Source of the DNA: Lewinellaceae bacterium
Lineage (GTDB): Bacteria; Bacteroidota; Bacteroidia; Chitinophagales; Saprospiraceae
DNA: 64,000 nt
Direction: 5' to 3'
NCBI GenBank assembly: GCA_020636315.1
Contig: JACJYA010000001.1
Span: forward strand, 682,001-746,000
The position numbers were made by a program, and so were the translations under genes. Shown piece by piece: positions 16,486 to 24,789 of the stretch. Numbering within the stretch: the stretch's first letter is position 1; every line of letters starts with the position of its first letter. Under the pieces are notes generated by a model that had not been told where the DNA came from, ran no database searches, and saw only the letters and a list, made by a program, of their open reading frames with translations.

Positions 16486-17181
16486 CTACAGATATCGTTT
16501 CAATTTATTGCTCAGCTGAATTTTATTCGCCACTTTAAGTTTTTTGTAAAGCACTTTTACATAATGGCGCACAGTATTGACAGAAAGGTTGAGGCCCGCG
16601 GCTACCTCCTTGTAGCTTTTTCCTTCCACCAGGCCCCGGGCTACCTGCTGTTCCCGGCTGGTCAGTTGCCACTCTGGCAGGCCGGGCCCTTCGGCGAGAA
16701 CTGTTCCATCATCGCCGGGAGGCGTAATGTCACCTCTGGCCTCTGGTGATTTTTTTTTATTCCTTAGCAAAGGGATCATTTGAGCTGCGGCTTTCGGGTC
16801 CAGATAGGCGCCTCCGGAAAAAGTTGCCTCAATAGCTTCTAGCAGCTTGGGCAAACCAGAACCTTTTAGATAAAAGCTATCGGCCCCCTGTTCCAGGGCC
16901 TTAAAGAGATAGCTGGGATGATTGTGGCCTGTAATGACCAGTATCTTCATCCGGGGCAGCAAACTCTTTATCTTCTGTAGATGAGCAATAGTATTGATAT
17001 TTTCCGAAAGCTCTATGTCGAGCAGTAAAAGGTCGGGTTTCATTTCTTCATCCAGCCGCTCAAAGAATTCGCCCAGGGAATTGGCCACAATGATGCAGGT
17101 GAGCTCCTTTTGTTTGTTCAGAAAAAAGGACAACCGCTTTAAAAGGCTCCTGTCATCTTCTATTAGTGCAATCCGTTTCAT
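16486..17181 (-). CDS. LuxR/NarL-type response regulator
   Basis: From ATG 17181 (MKRIALIEDDRSLL) the product has 231 residues; a frame extending to 17316 adds 45 residues that do not resemble receiver sequence. Receiver features: acidic pair E8-D9-D10, phosphoacceptor Asp55 (LLLLDIELS), KILVITGH and SFYLKGSG. The helix-turn-helix shows LTSREQQVARGLVEGKSYKEVA and LSVNTVRHYVKVLYKKL. It is a paralogue of the regulator ending at 13078, with a nearly identical recognition helix (NTVRHYVK). Its kinase follows after 45 bases. Confidence 0.9.
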   Translation of the reverse strand: MKRIALIEDDRSLLKRLSFFLNKQKELTCIIVANSLGEFFERLDEEMKPDLLLLDIELSENINTIAHLQKIKSLLPRMKILVITGHNHPSYLFKALEQGADSFYLKGSGLPKLLEAIEATFSGGAYLDPKAAAQMIPLLRNKKKSPEARGDITPPGDDGTVLAEGPGLPEWQLTSREQQVARGLVEGKSYKEVAAGLNLSVNTVRHYVKVLYKKLKVANKIQLSNKLKRYL

Positions 17182-17474
17182 AATAACTGAGCTCTGTTTC
17201 CCTTCATTTTGTGAAGCACTAGACGGTACGGCTGGTAATGGTGGCCGGATTTTATTCCTCATCAGCACACTCTGAATAAGGGCATTCGCCCAAAAAATTT
17301 CTTCTGCGGGCGCCAATGAGGCGCAACATTCTATAAATTTATCACATTTTCATGTAATAATGTGGCCATGGTTTAAGAAAAACACATGATTTTTACATTT
17401 CTATGCAATTGAACCATAATAATATTCTCATTTTCTTTGCAATAGAAAATAATCAACAAAGAGCTTTGTAAAAA

Positions 17475-17612
17475 TAAACCGTGTGTAGCCGGCTTCATCG
17501 CCGGTATTTATTTCGAAACTCAAACAAACTGCCACAAAACACACGAAAAAACCATTTAAGTGTTGGGAGAATTGCAGCCTCTTGGCCGTGAAAGCGCCAG
17601 GAGGCTTTTTTT
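17475..17612 (+). ncRNA. Candidate small RNA with own promoter and terminator
   Basis: TTTG (17436-17439) and GAGCTTTG (17461-17468), 21 bases apart, approach the Bacteroidota promoter consensus (GA for TA in the -7 box). A transcript of about 138 nt would contain a first hairpin (17488-17505, GCCGGC/GCCGGT) and end at an excellent intrinsic terminator: GCCTCTTGGC (17577-17586), nine-base loop, GCCAGGAGGC (17596-17605), then seven T. There is no coding sequence upstream for this terminator to serve. Confidence 0.4.
17577..17612 (+). terminator. Intrinsic terminator without an upstream gene
   Basis: A 10-bp stem (one G-U pair) followed by seven T residues. The nearest plus-strand gene upstream ends at 12965, so the terminator implies an unannotated transcript. 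Confidence 0.75.
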
Positions 17613-17909
17613 ATGCTTATCCGGTTCCATCCTTTCCAAACATCGGCAAAACCGAATTTTCATTTTGGCATGATATGTACATCGTCCAAAATGCCGGCGA
17701 TGGCCTAATACCCGATCCAGAAGGCCCGCTACCGGTATTTGGAACCAATTACAGCGTTATTGCTTGTTTGGAGGTAGGGCCCCTGCCCTGCCGAACAGGA
17801 GATGGGATATATGCACTGGCGGATTGAGAGCTTTCTGGAAGGGCCTCTCAACTAAGCATAAAGCTGAATTAACAATAATTTTACACAGTTGAGAGTGTAA
17901 CAGAAAACA

Positions 17910-17946
17910 GAAGGCCCCGGACTTAAAGGAACCATCCAGGGCCTTC
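17910..17946 (-). terminator. Terminator-like stem downstream of the type A secreted protein
   Basis: GAAGGCCCCGGA (17910-17921) pairs with TCCAGGGCCTTC (17935-17946) with one mismatch. On the minus strand a T-rich stretch (CTGTTTTCTG) follows. It lies about 80 bases past the stop at 18026. Confidence 0.5.
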
Positions 17947-18025
17947 CATCGAATTTAGTATCGAACACAGCCGGATGCCGTTCAATGCAACAATATTGGA
18001 TAGCTGCAAAAACGCACCCCGACAC

Positions 18026-19717
18026 CTACTGTTTCACAAACCTTATCGTCTTTTGCCGGCCATCGGCCAACAGGCGGAGGAAATAAACCCCCGGCTTCAG
18101 GCCCGCGGTGGAGAAAGAAAGGTTCTGCTCACCGGCAGGTAAAATTCCAAAATCGAGGCGCTGCACCATCTGTCCGAGGGCATTGACAACCTCCACCTGG
18201 CTATCCAGTGCTTCCTTCATTCGGAAGCTCATATTGGCCTGATCATTGACCGGGTTGGGATAAAAGCGGAAGTTTTCCACCTTGAGTTCCTCCAGCCCAC
18301 TGTAGGGGATGCCCACCAACTGGAACCAGAAGTTTCCAGGCGCATCGTTGGTCACCTGGGTCGAGATCCGGATTAAATATTCTGTAGGTTCTCCCGGAAA
18401 ACCGGTAAAAGTCTGGTCGAAGTAAGAATTGTTCTGTTCGTCGGAGCGGACACACCAGCTGGAGTCGGCCGGCGTACCGCAGCTTTCAAAGATGTCGATA
18501 ATAAATTCAGCGTTCAGCGTAACTTTGTTGAAGCGCAGAGTGACTTCTGTATTGTTCCCGGAATTGAAGCTGTACCATACATCCCAGAATTCGCCATCAT
18601 TGCGGCAAACCGGATTTGGGTATTCCGGCTGGCCGGAAGCGTAGGCAGTATTGCCTTCAAAGAAGAGGTCGAAATTGTCTGCCTCTTCCTCCGTGATGAT
18701 ACGGGCTTCATTGGGTGCATCACAGGGGTCATTTTCCGGAGGAACGATCAGGGGGATACGCCGGACATAGAACGTGCCATCCCCGGCATCTCCATTAGCG
18801 AATCCTCCCAGCCGGAAAAGATAAGTTTTTCCTTCTTCCACATTAAACAGGGCACGGGAGGTGTACCCCGGGCAGTTGACAGCATTCTCATCTACGCCGT
18901 CATCGCTGCAGCCCACCAGTGTGCTGGGATCCGGCGGGCAAACATCTGACTCGTAAACCGCCATGCGCGAATCAAAATTGGTCGTGCCGCAATTGGACCA
19001 TTCCAGCCCGTCAGTAAAAGTGGCGGTCCAGCTATACCAAAGATCTTTATAGACGTTTGTTTCATCGGCCTCGAAGCAAAGCGCAGGTTGGAGATGCTCA
19101 GGAGGCCCATTATTGGCATTAATGGATTCGAACTCGACAAAGGTGGAGTCATTGGCATTGAGCACCAGTTCGATGGCGTTTTCACAGTCGTCGTTGGGTG
19201 GGCCGGAGGGAGGGGTGTATTCCAACAGGGTAAAGGTGCCGCTGCCCTCTTCTCCCGGGCTGCTGCCTCCCCATCCGCCTATGCGAAGCAGGTAGGTTTC
19301 TCCTTCCACCACGTCGAAAGCCACCGCGGAGGAAAACCCGGAGCAACCGGCGGCATCCTCACTGCAGTCAACGAGGTCGTCATCGGTTGGCGGGCAGGGG
19401 GCATTCGGGCCGTAAACGGCGAGGTTGGTGTCATAATCGGCCATGCCGCAGGTACTGAACTGCACCATGCCCGTGAAGCCGGCAGTGTAAGTGTACCAGA
19501 TGTCGTTGTACAAAGAATCCGAGGAGCTGTCGTCGGAGGGGCAATTCTGGGGAAAGCCCGGAACCCCGGTGGTGGCATCGACCGTACTGAAATCGTGAGA
19601 ACCCAGATCGACAGCAATGGCGTCGGCACATTCGTCATTGGCAGGCTGGGCAAGGAGGTTGCCCTGCAGCCCAAATAGAAAAGCAAAAGCAAAAATGGCA
19701 TGTAGATACTTCGTCAT
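18026..19717 (-). CDS. Secreted three-repeat protein with T9SS type A sorting domain
   Basis: The 563-residue protein has a signal peptide (residues 1-24) and three related beta-sandwich modules beginning NDECADAI (~27), NDDCENAI (~178) and NDPCDAP (~335), each with Cys residues, a 'D.WY.yt' strand and a 'G.tYllRiGG' strand. A C-terminal type A sorting domain (~480-563) shows FRFYPNPVNDQ, VVNALGQMV, LPAGEQNLSFSTAGLKPGVYFLRL and a basic end. It is therefore exported by the type IX system and attached to or released from the cell surface. Modules of this kind occur in surface and extracellular proteins; binding target unknown. Genes downstream are unrelated. Confidence 0.88.
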   Translation of the reverse strand: MTKYLHAIFAFAFLFGLQGNLLAQPANDECADAIAVDLGSHDFSTVDATTGVPGFPQNCPSDDSSSDSLYNDIWYTYTAGFTGMVQFSTCGMADYDTNLAVYGPNAPCPPTDDDLVDCSEDAAGCSGFSSAVAFDVVEGETYLLRIGGWGGSSPGEEGSGTFTLLEYTPPSGPPNDDCENAIELVLNANDSTFVEFESINANNGPPEHLQPALCFEADETNVYKDLWYSWTATFTDGLEWSNCGTTNFDSRMAVYESDVCPPDPSTLVGCSDDGVDENAVNCPGYTSRALFNVEEGKTYLFRLGGFANGDAGDGTFYVRRIPLIVPPENDPCDAPNEARIITEEEADNFDLFFEGNTAYASGQPEYPNPVCRNDGEFWDVWYSFNSGNNTEVTLRFNKVTLNAEFIIDIFESCGTPADSSWCVRSDEQNNSYFDQTFTGFPGEPTEYLIRISTQVTNDAPGNFWFQLVGIPYSGLEELKVENFRFYPNPVNDQANMSFRMKEALDSQVEVVNALGQMVQRLDFGILPAGEQNLSFSTAGLKPGVYFLRLLADGRQKTIRFVKQ

Positions 19718-19893
19718 AGAGCTCTTATTTAGATGAATTGTTTCGTAGGGAAAGGTCTAATATAGATATTTCTTCAGAAGCCTGAAAACCTTCGGCCTTA
19801 ATTTGTTAAATGGAGGTTAATTCCGGTACAGGCCGAACATTTCCGAAAATTGTGTTTTACCTTTATCAATTGTTTTGAAGTAAATATGCTGTC

Positions 19894-20310
19894 TTGGCTG
19901 TACGGTTTCTGCATATTGCGCTGGCTTTTCTTACCTTCTTCAGTTCGTCCGGGCTGTTGATCAACCAGCATTATTGCCGCAATGAACTGAAGCACTCGGC
20001 CCTTTTCGCCCCGGCGAAAGGTTGTCACGCAGAAAAGAAAGCCAGCTGCCCCATGCATGCCGCCGCTCACGGTTTTCAAAAGAAAGGCTGCTGTAATGAT
20101 GAAAGCCTGTTCCTGAAACACAACCAGGAACAGATACAAAATGAGGTGGAACGGGTAAAAGCCCCCCTTCCGGCCACCCTTTTTGCTCTTGCTCCGGTTT
20201 TCTCTTCCGGCCTTTTTTCCGTTGACCGCCAAACCATCCACTACCTCAATTACAAACCTCCCCTGATCACCCGCGACCTGCCGGTGAGTTTACAGGTTTT
20301 CCGTTTATGA
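19894..20310 (+). CDS. HYC_CC_PP-type protein (putative metal-related)
   Basis: The 138-residue product starts at a TTG; an in-frame stop at 19876 and no nearby ATG force this choice. It has a hydrophobic N-terminal span (LHIALAFLTFFSSSGLLI), followed by N-Q-H-Y-C, a C-H-A-E-K-K-A-S-C-P-M-H segment, G-C-C-N-D-E and a late Y-K-P-P motif. This order matches what I recall as the HYC_CC_PP family of Bacteroidota, small Cys/His proteins often next to heavy-metal resistance genes. It lies upstream of two further metal-binding proteins and probably belongs with them. Function of the family is not established. Confidence 0.7.
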   Translation: MAVRFLHIALAFLTFFSSSGLLINQHYCRNELKHSALFAPAKGCHAEKKASCPMHAAAHGFQKKGCCNDESLFLKHNQEQIQNEVERVKAPLPATLFALAPVFSSGLFSVDRQTIHYLNYKPPLITRDLPVSLQVFRL

Positions 20311-20666
20311 AGGCTGTCGTTTTGCCGGATGGCTGTTTGTGCCATCTGATGCGTGTGCCAGACGCGTAGGTTCGTGTTTGCAAGCATGTGCACGGACAAC
20401 TGTGGCTTACCCTGCGCGGTTTGGAAAGCGCTTTGGTTCACCGGGTTTCGGCTAAATTGCCCTATTTTTAGATTGTTTTTCCCAGGCGCTTACCTGAGAA
20501 AAAACAGCCTGGCCCCACGGCAATTTAATCAGGGTTCCAAAATCCCGGAAAAAATTCTACTGGCGCCCCGAATTCGAAAACGTTGAAGTGTGGGCCCGTA
20601 AAAGACAATTTCTTTCTATAAGGAGTTAATCATTTTCTCATTCATTAATTTAAAAAATCCAATAAG
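20311..20666. other. Intergenic region
   Basis: About 350 bases. A 77-codon plus-strand frame (20353-20586) lacks any recognisable feature and is not called. Nothing else is seen. Confidence 0.4.
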
Positions 20667-21155
20667 ATGAAAAAGCTCGTTCTAATGTTTTTCCTGGCCG
20701 TTGCCGGCATGGCTGTGGCCAATGCACAAACCGCTAAGGCCTGCTGTGCCGGAAAAGACAAAACTGCCTGTACCAAAGAAGGGGCTGCCAAGGCCGCCTG
20801 CTGCGCTAAAGCAGATAAGGCCAGCTGTGCCAAAATGGGTGCTGCGTCTTCAGATGCGGGAAGTACCGCAGCCACTGCATCTCTCACTACTGAAACCTTT
20901 AAAGTTTATGGCAACTGCGGTATGTGCAAGCGCAAGATCGAAGGCGCCCTTTCGGATGTAGAAGGTGTTCAGTATGCCAGTTGGGATGTAGATTCCAAGG
21001 TCATGACGGTAAAATACGATGCCGGAGCTGTCAAACTCGATGACCTCAAAGCCAGGATCGCAGCTGTAGGCTATGATTCAGAGACTCACCGGGCGCCAGA
21101 TGAGGTTTACAACAGCCTCCACGGGTGCTGCCAGTACGAACGGCCCAAGGGATAA
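20667..21155 (+). CDS. Secreted Cys-rich protein with HMA domain
   Basis: A signal peptide (MKKLVLMFFLAVAGMAVANAQ) is followed by a ~45-residue Cys/Lys-rich segment with two Cys-Cys pairs and single Cys residues in 'AxCC.K.DK..C.K' repeats. Then comes a heavy-metal-associated domain (~75-145) with metal loop G-N-C-G-M-C. The tail holds another Cys-Cys pair (HGCCQYE). It is a periplasmic soft-metal binder or chaperone, probably for copper or mercury. The Cys-rich linker may act as a metal buffer. The next gene encodes a second metal-binding protein. Confidence 0.87.
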   Translation: MKKLVLMFFLAVAGMAVANAQTAKACCAGKDKTACTKEGAAKAACCAKADKASCAKMGAASSDAGSTAATASLTTETFKVYGNCGMCKRKIEGALSDVEGVQYASWDVDSKVMTVKYDAGAVKLDDLKARIAAVGYDSETHRAPDEVYNSLHGCCQYERPKG

Positions 21156-21165
21156 AATTTTATTG

Positions 21166-21207
21166 GGGAGCCGCATTGCTAAACAAAAATTTACGGGTGC
21201 GGCTCCC
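21166..21207 (+). terminator. Hairpin between two metal genes
   Basis: GGGAGCCGCA (21166-21175) and TGCGGCTCCC (21198-21207) are perfect inverted arms with a 22-base AT-rich loop. It could act as terminator, attenuator or mRNA-processing site between the HMA gene and the lipoprotein gene. Confidence 0.45.
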
Positions 21208-21244
21208 AGCGATAACAGACCTGTAAATCAAAACTAATCAAAGC

Positions 21245-21562
21245 ATGAAATTTCGATTTTTGTTTGTTTTTATTGCCGCTCTGGCGCTGGCTTCCTGTGG
21301 CGGTAATTCAGGAGACACCCACAGCCACGGTGAGGAAACCCACAGCCATGAAGATGCCGCCCAGGACGGGCATGATCACGGCGATATGACCGCCGATGAG
21401 TCCGGCGAAACCCATACGGAAGGAAAGGAATATACCTCCGCCTACGTTTGCCCCATGCATTGTGAAGGCAGCGGCAGCGAAGAACCCGGCACCTGCCCGG
21501 TATGCGGTATGGACTATGTGGCCCGGGCAGAGCACATCAAAGATGGGCATTCTCATAATTAA
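21245..21562 (+). CDS. Lipoprotein with heavy-metal-binding domain (HMBD)
   Basis: The 105-residue product has a lipoprotein signal ending in L-A-S-C-G-G, a His-rich stretch with HSHGEETHSHED and HDHGD, and a C-terminal HMBD: Y-V-C-P-M-H-C, then E-E-P-G-T-C-P-V-C-G-M-D-Y. This CPMH...CPxCGM domain occurs in copper efflux CusB/CopB-type proteins and as free periplasmic binders. The His-rich part suggests added Cu, Zn or Co capacity. It probably anchors metal binding to a membrane, and forms a metal-handling group with the two genes upstream. Confidence 0.9.
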   Translation: MKFRFLFVFIAALALASCGGNSGDTHSHGEETHSHEDAAQDGHDHGDMTADESGETHTEGKEYTSAYVCPMHCEGSGSEEPGTCPVCGMDYVARAEHIKDGHSHN

Positions 21563-21569
21563 AGGAAAG

Positions 21570-21656
21570 ATGGAATGAGGGATTGAATTAAGGATGAATT
21601 GAATGTGCACGCCTTCCATTCATTCCCTCATTCCCTCATTAATTCACTAATTCACT
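21570..21656. repeat. Inverted short tandem words between convergent genes
   Basis: GGAATGAGGGATTGAATT on the left is mirrored by ATTCCCTCATTCCCTCATT and TAATTCACTAATTCAC on the right. The segment fills the gap between the HMBD gene and modA. Confidence 0.6.
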
Positions 21657-22453
21657 CCTTCCCCCTGTGGCAGCTCATAGCCATAAGATCCGAAGATCCG
21701 GCGCGCCTTTTCTGAAAACAGGAAGTCAAAGAATTTTTGGCTTTCCTCCGGATTTTTTTCCTTTCCGTAAGTGGTGATCACCACCCCCTGCCCGATCGGG
21801 CTGTAGGCTTCCACCGGCAGTTCTATCCATTTGCCCTTTCCCTTCATTTCCGGGGACAATACGGCCGATTTGGCAGTGATGCCGGCTTCCACCGCTCCGG
21901 TTATGATGTACTGGTTGGTTTGGGAGATACTCTCCCCATAGGCCAGCCTGGGTTGAAGGGCTTCATAAACACCATAGTATTCAAGGTAGTTCACGGCCTG
22001 TTCTCCGTACGGAGCATTCCGCGGGTTGGCAATGGCAACTTTCCGGATGGGAGCAGCCAGGAGGAAATCGGGGATGGAGTCAAGCTCAATGTCTTTGTTG
22101 AGTGTCCACAATACAAGCGAACCGTAGGCATATACCTGGGATGGAGGTACTGCTTTACCCTTTTGCAGCAAAGCTTCCGGATATTTCATATTGGCCGACA
22201 CCAGCAGGCTGTAAGGAGCACCCTGCAGGATCTGGGTAGCCAGTTTGCCCGAGGAACTGATCACTACGTTTATTTCAATACCGGTTTCCTGCCCGAAAGC
22301 TTCTTTTAATTCCTCCATTGCAAACTGAACGTTGGCAGCTACTGCCACGGTAATGGGCCGCTTACCGGCCTTTCCGGTTCCATCCGAGGCAGGCCCGGCA
22401 CACTGGAGGAGACAGGCCGAAAGGATAACCACCAGGGAAAAGTATTTTCTCAT
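21647..22453 (-). CDS. modA: Molybdate ABC transporter substrate-binding lipoprotein ModA
   Basis: The 268-residue product has a lipoprotein signal (CLLQC, Cys ~17) and the ModA pattern: ITVAVAANVQFAMEEL, ISSSGKLATQILQGAPYSLLVSAN, a central IANPRNAPYGEQA and AVEAGITAKSAV. The two Ser/Ala-Ala positions that grip the oxyanion are conserved. The fold is a two-lobe periplasmic binding protein. No modB or modC is adjacent, so the permease must lie elsewhere or this protein has another anion role (tungstate or sulfate). Lipid anchoring replaces the soluble periplasmic form of E. coli. Confidence 0.88.
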   Translation of the reverse strand: MRKYFSLVVILSACLLQCAGPASDGTGKAGKRPITVAVAANVQFAMEELKEAFGQETGIEINVVISSSGKLATQILQGAPYSLLVSANMKYPEALLQKGKAVPPSQVYAYGSLVLWTLNKDIELDSIPDFLLAAPIRKVAIANPRNAPYGEQAVNYLEYYGVYEALQPRLAYGESISQTNQYIITGAVEAGITAKSAVLSPEMKGKGKWIELPVEAYSPIGQGVVITTYGKEKNPEESQKFFDFLFSEKARRIFGSYGYELPQGEGVN

Positions 22454-22525
22454 CTTTTTCTACTTCGCATTTTATGAAACAGTTTGGCCTCGTTGAAAAG
22501 GCGGGAGTTCATATTTGAGCAGAAT

Positions 22526-22556
22526 AAAAAAGCACGCTGTTTGTTCAGCGTGCTTT
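22526..22556 (-). terminator. Rho-independent terminator of rny
   Basis: AAAGCACGCTG (22529-22539) and CAGCGTGCTTT (22546-22556) form a perfect 11-bp stem with a TTTGTT loop; on the minus strand it is followed by a run of T. It ends the zapA-rny transcript. Confidence 0.9.
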
Positions 22557-22591
22557 AAGGATAACTGGTTATTTCTTCTCTTTCCGAACCA

Positions 22592-24271
22592 CTACCGCGC
22601 GTATGTAATCGCCCGTTTTTCGCGGATAACCGTCACTTTGATCTGCCCCGGATACTGCATTTCGTCCTGTATCTTCTGGGAGATCATAAAGGAAAGGTCA
22701 TCAGCGTATTGGTCGGTTACCTTTTCGGATTCTACGATTACGCGCAGCTCGCGGCCCGCCTGCATGGCGTAGGCCTTCTGCACACCGTCGTGCGCCATGG
22801 CCAGTTCTTCCAGCTCGCCGATGCGCTTGAGGTAGCTCTCGAGGATCTCTCGGCGGGCCCCGGGGCGGGCCCCGGAGATGGCGTCACAGGCCTGAACGAT
22901 CGGAGAAATGATGTTGTTCATCTCTACTTCGTCGTGGTGAGCGCCTACGGCGTTGCAGACCACGGCATGCTCTTTGTATTTTTCACAGAGCTTCATGCCT
23001 AGGATGGCGTGAGAGAGTTCAGTTTCTTCCTCTGCAACTTTGCCGATATCGTGGAGCAGGCCGGCGCGCTTGGCCATCTTGGCCTGTTTGGGGCTCAGGC
23101 CGAGTTCGGCAGCCATGATGGCGCAGAGGTTGGCCGTTTCGATGGAGTGTTTCAGCAGGTTCTGGCCGTAGGAGGAGCGGAAGCGCATACGGCCCACCAT
23201 TTTGACCAGGTAGGCGTCCAGGCCGTGAATATCGAGGTCGATGACGGTGCGTTCGCCGATCTCGACGATCTGCTCATCGAGTTGTTTGCGGACTTTGGCC
23301 ACCACCTCTTCGATGCGGGCCGGGTGAATGCGGCCATCGGCCACCAGGCGCTTGAGGGCCAGGCGGGCGACTTCCCGGCGGATGGGGTCGAAACTGGAGA
23401 TGATGATGGCCTCCGGCGTATCGTCAACGACGATCTCGGCGCCGGTGGCTGCTTCCAGGGCACGGATGTTGCGGCCTTCCCGGCCGATGATCTGCCCTTT
23501 GAGGTCGTCAGAATCCAGGTTAAAGACCGAAACGGTATTTTCAATGGTATATTCGGCGCACATGCGCTGAATGGTCTGAATAATGATCTTCTTGGCTTCC
23601 TTGTTGGCGGTCACCTTGGCCTGCTCGATGGTACTCTTGACCAGTGCCATGGAGTCAGTCTCCGCTTTGGCTTTAACCGCTTCCAGGAGCTGTTCCTTGG
23701 CTTCTGCTTCGGAGAGGTTGGCCACCTTCTCGAGTTCGGTGATGAAACGTTCGTTGGCGGCGTCCAGCTCTTCCTTTTTGCGGGCCATCACTTTTTGCTG
23801 CTTCTCCAGGTTCTCGCGCAGAGCAATGGCGTCCGCTTCGCGCTGTTCCAGGTCTGCCTGCATGCCATCCAGCGCCTTCACTCTTTCCTCGAGGCGGTCC
23901 TGCTTTTGTTTCAGCTCGGACTCAATTCCCTTGATCTCAACCTCCCGTTCCTTCAACTCGACCATCTGTTCGGCCTTGTGCGCTTCGAATTCGATTTTCA
24001 GGCGGTTGAACTTCTCCTTTGCCTCCTGTATCTTGCGCTGTTTGATGCGCTCGTTCTTGTTCTCAGCCGTAGCATATACCTTTTCGGCCTTGCTCTCAGC
24101 CTCCTCGATGATGCGCTTGGCTGCGACCCGGGCCTCTTTCACTTCCAGGTCAGCTTTGGCGTTCATCTCATCGATATGCTTTTGGTTGGCCTTCTGCATG
24201 GTTGACCGAACGATAATATAGCCGATGATAACGCCTATAACAAGGCCGGCGGCTCCAAATATTATTTCCAT
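22592..24271 (-). CDS. rny: Ribonuclease Y
   Basis: The 559-residue protein has an N-terminal membrane anchor (IIFGAAGLVIGVIIGYII), a long charged coiled coil (~25-240), a KH domain with the GQIIGREGRNIRALE motif (~265-285), and an HD domain (~355-450) with the metal-binding H-D pair in LLHDIGKVAEE. RNase Y is a membrane-associated endoribonuclease that starts mRNA decay. The order pheT, coiled-coil protein, zapA, rny seen here is common in Bacteroidota. A perfect terminator follows. Confidence 0.96.
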   Translation of the reverse strand: MEIIFGAAGLVIGVIIGYIIVRSTMQKANQKHIDEMNAKADLEVKEARVAAKRIIEEAESKAEKVYATAENKNERIKQRKIQEAKEKFNRLKIEFEAHKAEQMVELKEREVEIKGIESELKQKQDRLEERVKALDGMQADLEQREADAIALRENLEKQQKVMARKKEELDAANERFITELEKVANLSEAEAKEQLLEAVKAKAETDSMALVKSTIEQAKVTANKEAKKIIIQTIQRMCAEYTIENTVSVFNLDSDDLKGQIIGREGRNIRALEAATGAEIVVDDTPEAIIISSFDPIRREVARLALKRLVADGRIHPARIEEVVAKVRKQLDEQIVEIGERTVIDLDIHGLDAYLVKMVGRMRFRSSYGQNLLKHSIETANLCAIMAAELGLSPKQAKMAKRAGLLHDIGKVAEEETELSHAILGMKLCEKYKEHAVVCNAVGAHHDEVEMNNIISPIVQACDAISGARPGARREILESYLKRIGELEELAMAHDGVQKAYAMQAGRELRVIVESEKVTDQYADDLSFMISQKIQDEMQYPGQIKVTVIREKRAITYAR

Positions 24272-24387
24272 AATGTTTTTGTTTTAACGGGGATGATGGA
24301 ATAAAAGCGGATGTTTTTTCCTCATTCCCGGCCATAATGATAAATAGATCCGGACGTAGGCAAAGGGAAGGCTGGAAGCTGATGGCG

Positions 24388-24478
24388 TACTTTTGTTGGT
24401 TGTTAGTTGCTCGTAATTAGTTGATGGTTGGGGTTAGGGTTGTTCATGCCCAACAATCAACGGACAACAATTAACAAA
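24388..24478. repeat. Inverted TTG/CAA word cluster downstream of zapA
   Basis: TTGTTGGTTGTTAGTTG and GATGGTTGGGGTTAGGG words on the left face AACAATCAACGGACAACAATTAAC on the right, about 10 bases before the zapA stop codon on the minus strand. The arms can form an imperfect hairpin. Confidence 0.6.
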
Positions 24479-24484
24479 CCTGCA

Positions 24485-24787
24485 TCACGTCAGCAGCCTG
24501 TCGAGCAGGGCATCAAGGTTGGCAAGCTTGGCAGAAAGGGCAGGGTCGTTGGCGACTGCCTGTTTGGCTTTGTGCAGTTCTACCGCATAGGTGAGGAGCG
24601 CCATGGACAGGCAGTCCTGTTTATCCTTATTGGTATAGGTCAGCTGAAAACGGTTAACCTTCTCGTTGACCTCGTTGACGATTCTTCTGATCGCAGGCTC
24701 ATCGGATGCGTCGATCTTCAAAGGATAGGGCCTGCTGGCAATCAATACCGTTATATGTTTCGTCTCTTTATCCTGCACTCCGCTCAT
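24485..24787 (-). CDS. zapA: Cell division protein ZapA
   Basis: The favoured start is ATG 24787 (MSGVQDKETKHITV), giving 100 residues, two bases past the stop of the upstream coiled-coil gene; a longer frame would overlap it. The N-terminal beta-hairpin head (ITVLIASRPYPLKID) and the following EPAIRRIVNEVNEKV plus coiled-coil tail match ZapA, which cross-links FtsZ filaments. This is the ordinary Bacteroidota type. The tight coupling with the upstream coiled-coil gene suggests a joint Z-ring role. Confidence 0.87.
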   Translation of the reverse strand: MSGVQDKETKHITVLIASRPYPLKIDASDEPAIRRIVNEVNEKVNRFQLTYTNKDKQDCLSMALLTYAVELHKAKQAVANDPALSAKLANLDALLDRLLT

Positions 24788-24789
24788 CT

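Larger units (their letters stand above)
17182..18025. other. Intergenic region between divergent/convergent units
   Basis: About 840 bases without a convincing protein gene; an 81-codon frame at 17582-17827 is compositionally unlikely and starts inside a terminator hairpin. Notable contents: a palindrome CACATT...AATGTG at 17343-17370, a small-RNA candidate (17475-17612), a hairpin CATTTTGG/CCAAAATG (17661-17693), a 13-bp match to the end of the MITE-like element (17762-17774), and a terminator-like stem at 17910-17946. Confidence 0.6.

Noticed and set aside
17582..17827. 81-codon frame behind the RR gene
   Set aside because: It begins inside a terminator hairpin and spans hairpins and repeat pieces.
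20353..20586. 77-codon frame between the HYC_CC_PP and HMA genes
   Set aside because: No motif, no start signal, unlikely composition.
23009..24205. 398-codon frame antisense to rny
   Set aside because: rny is certain; the antisense translation is Phe/Leu-rich shadow sequence of the coiled coil.
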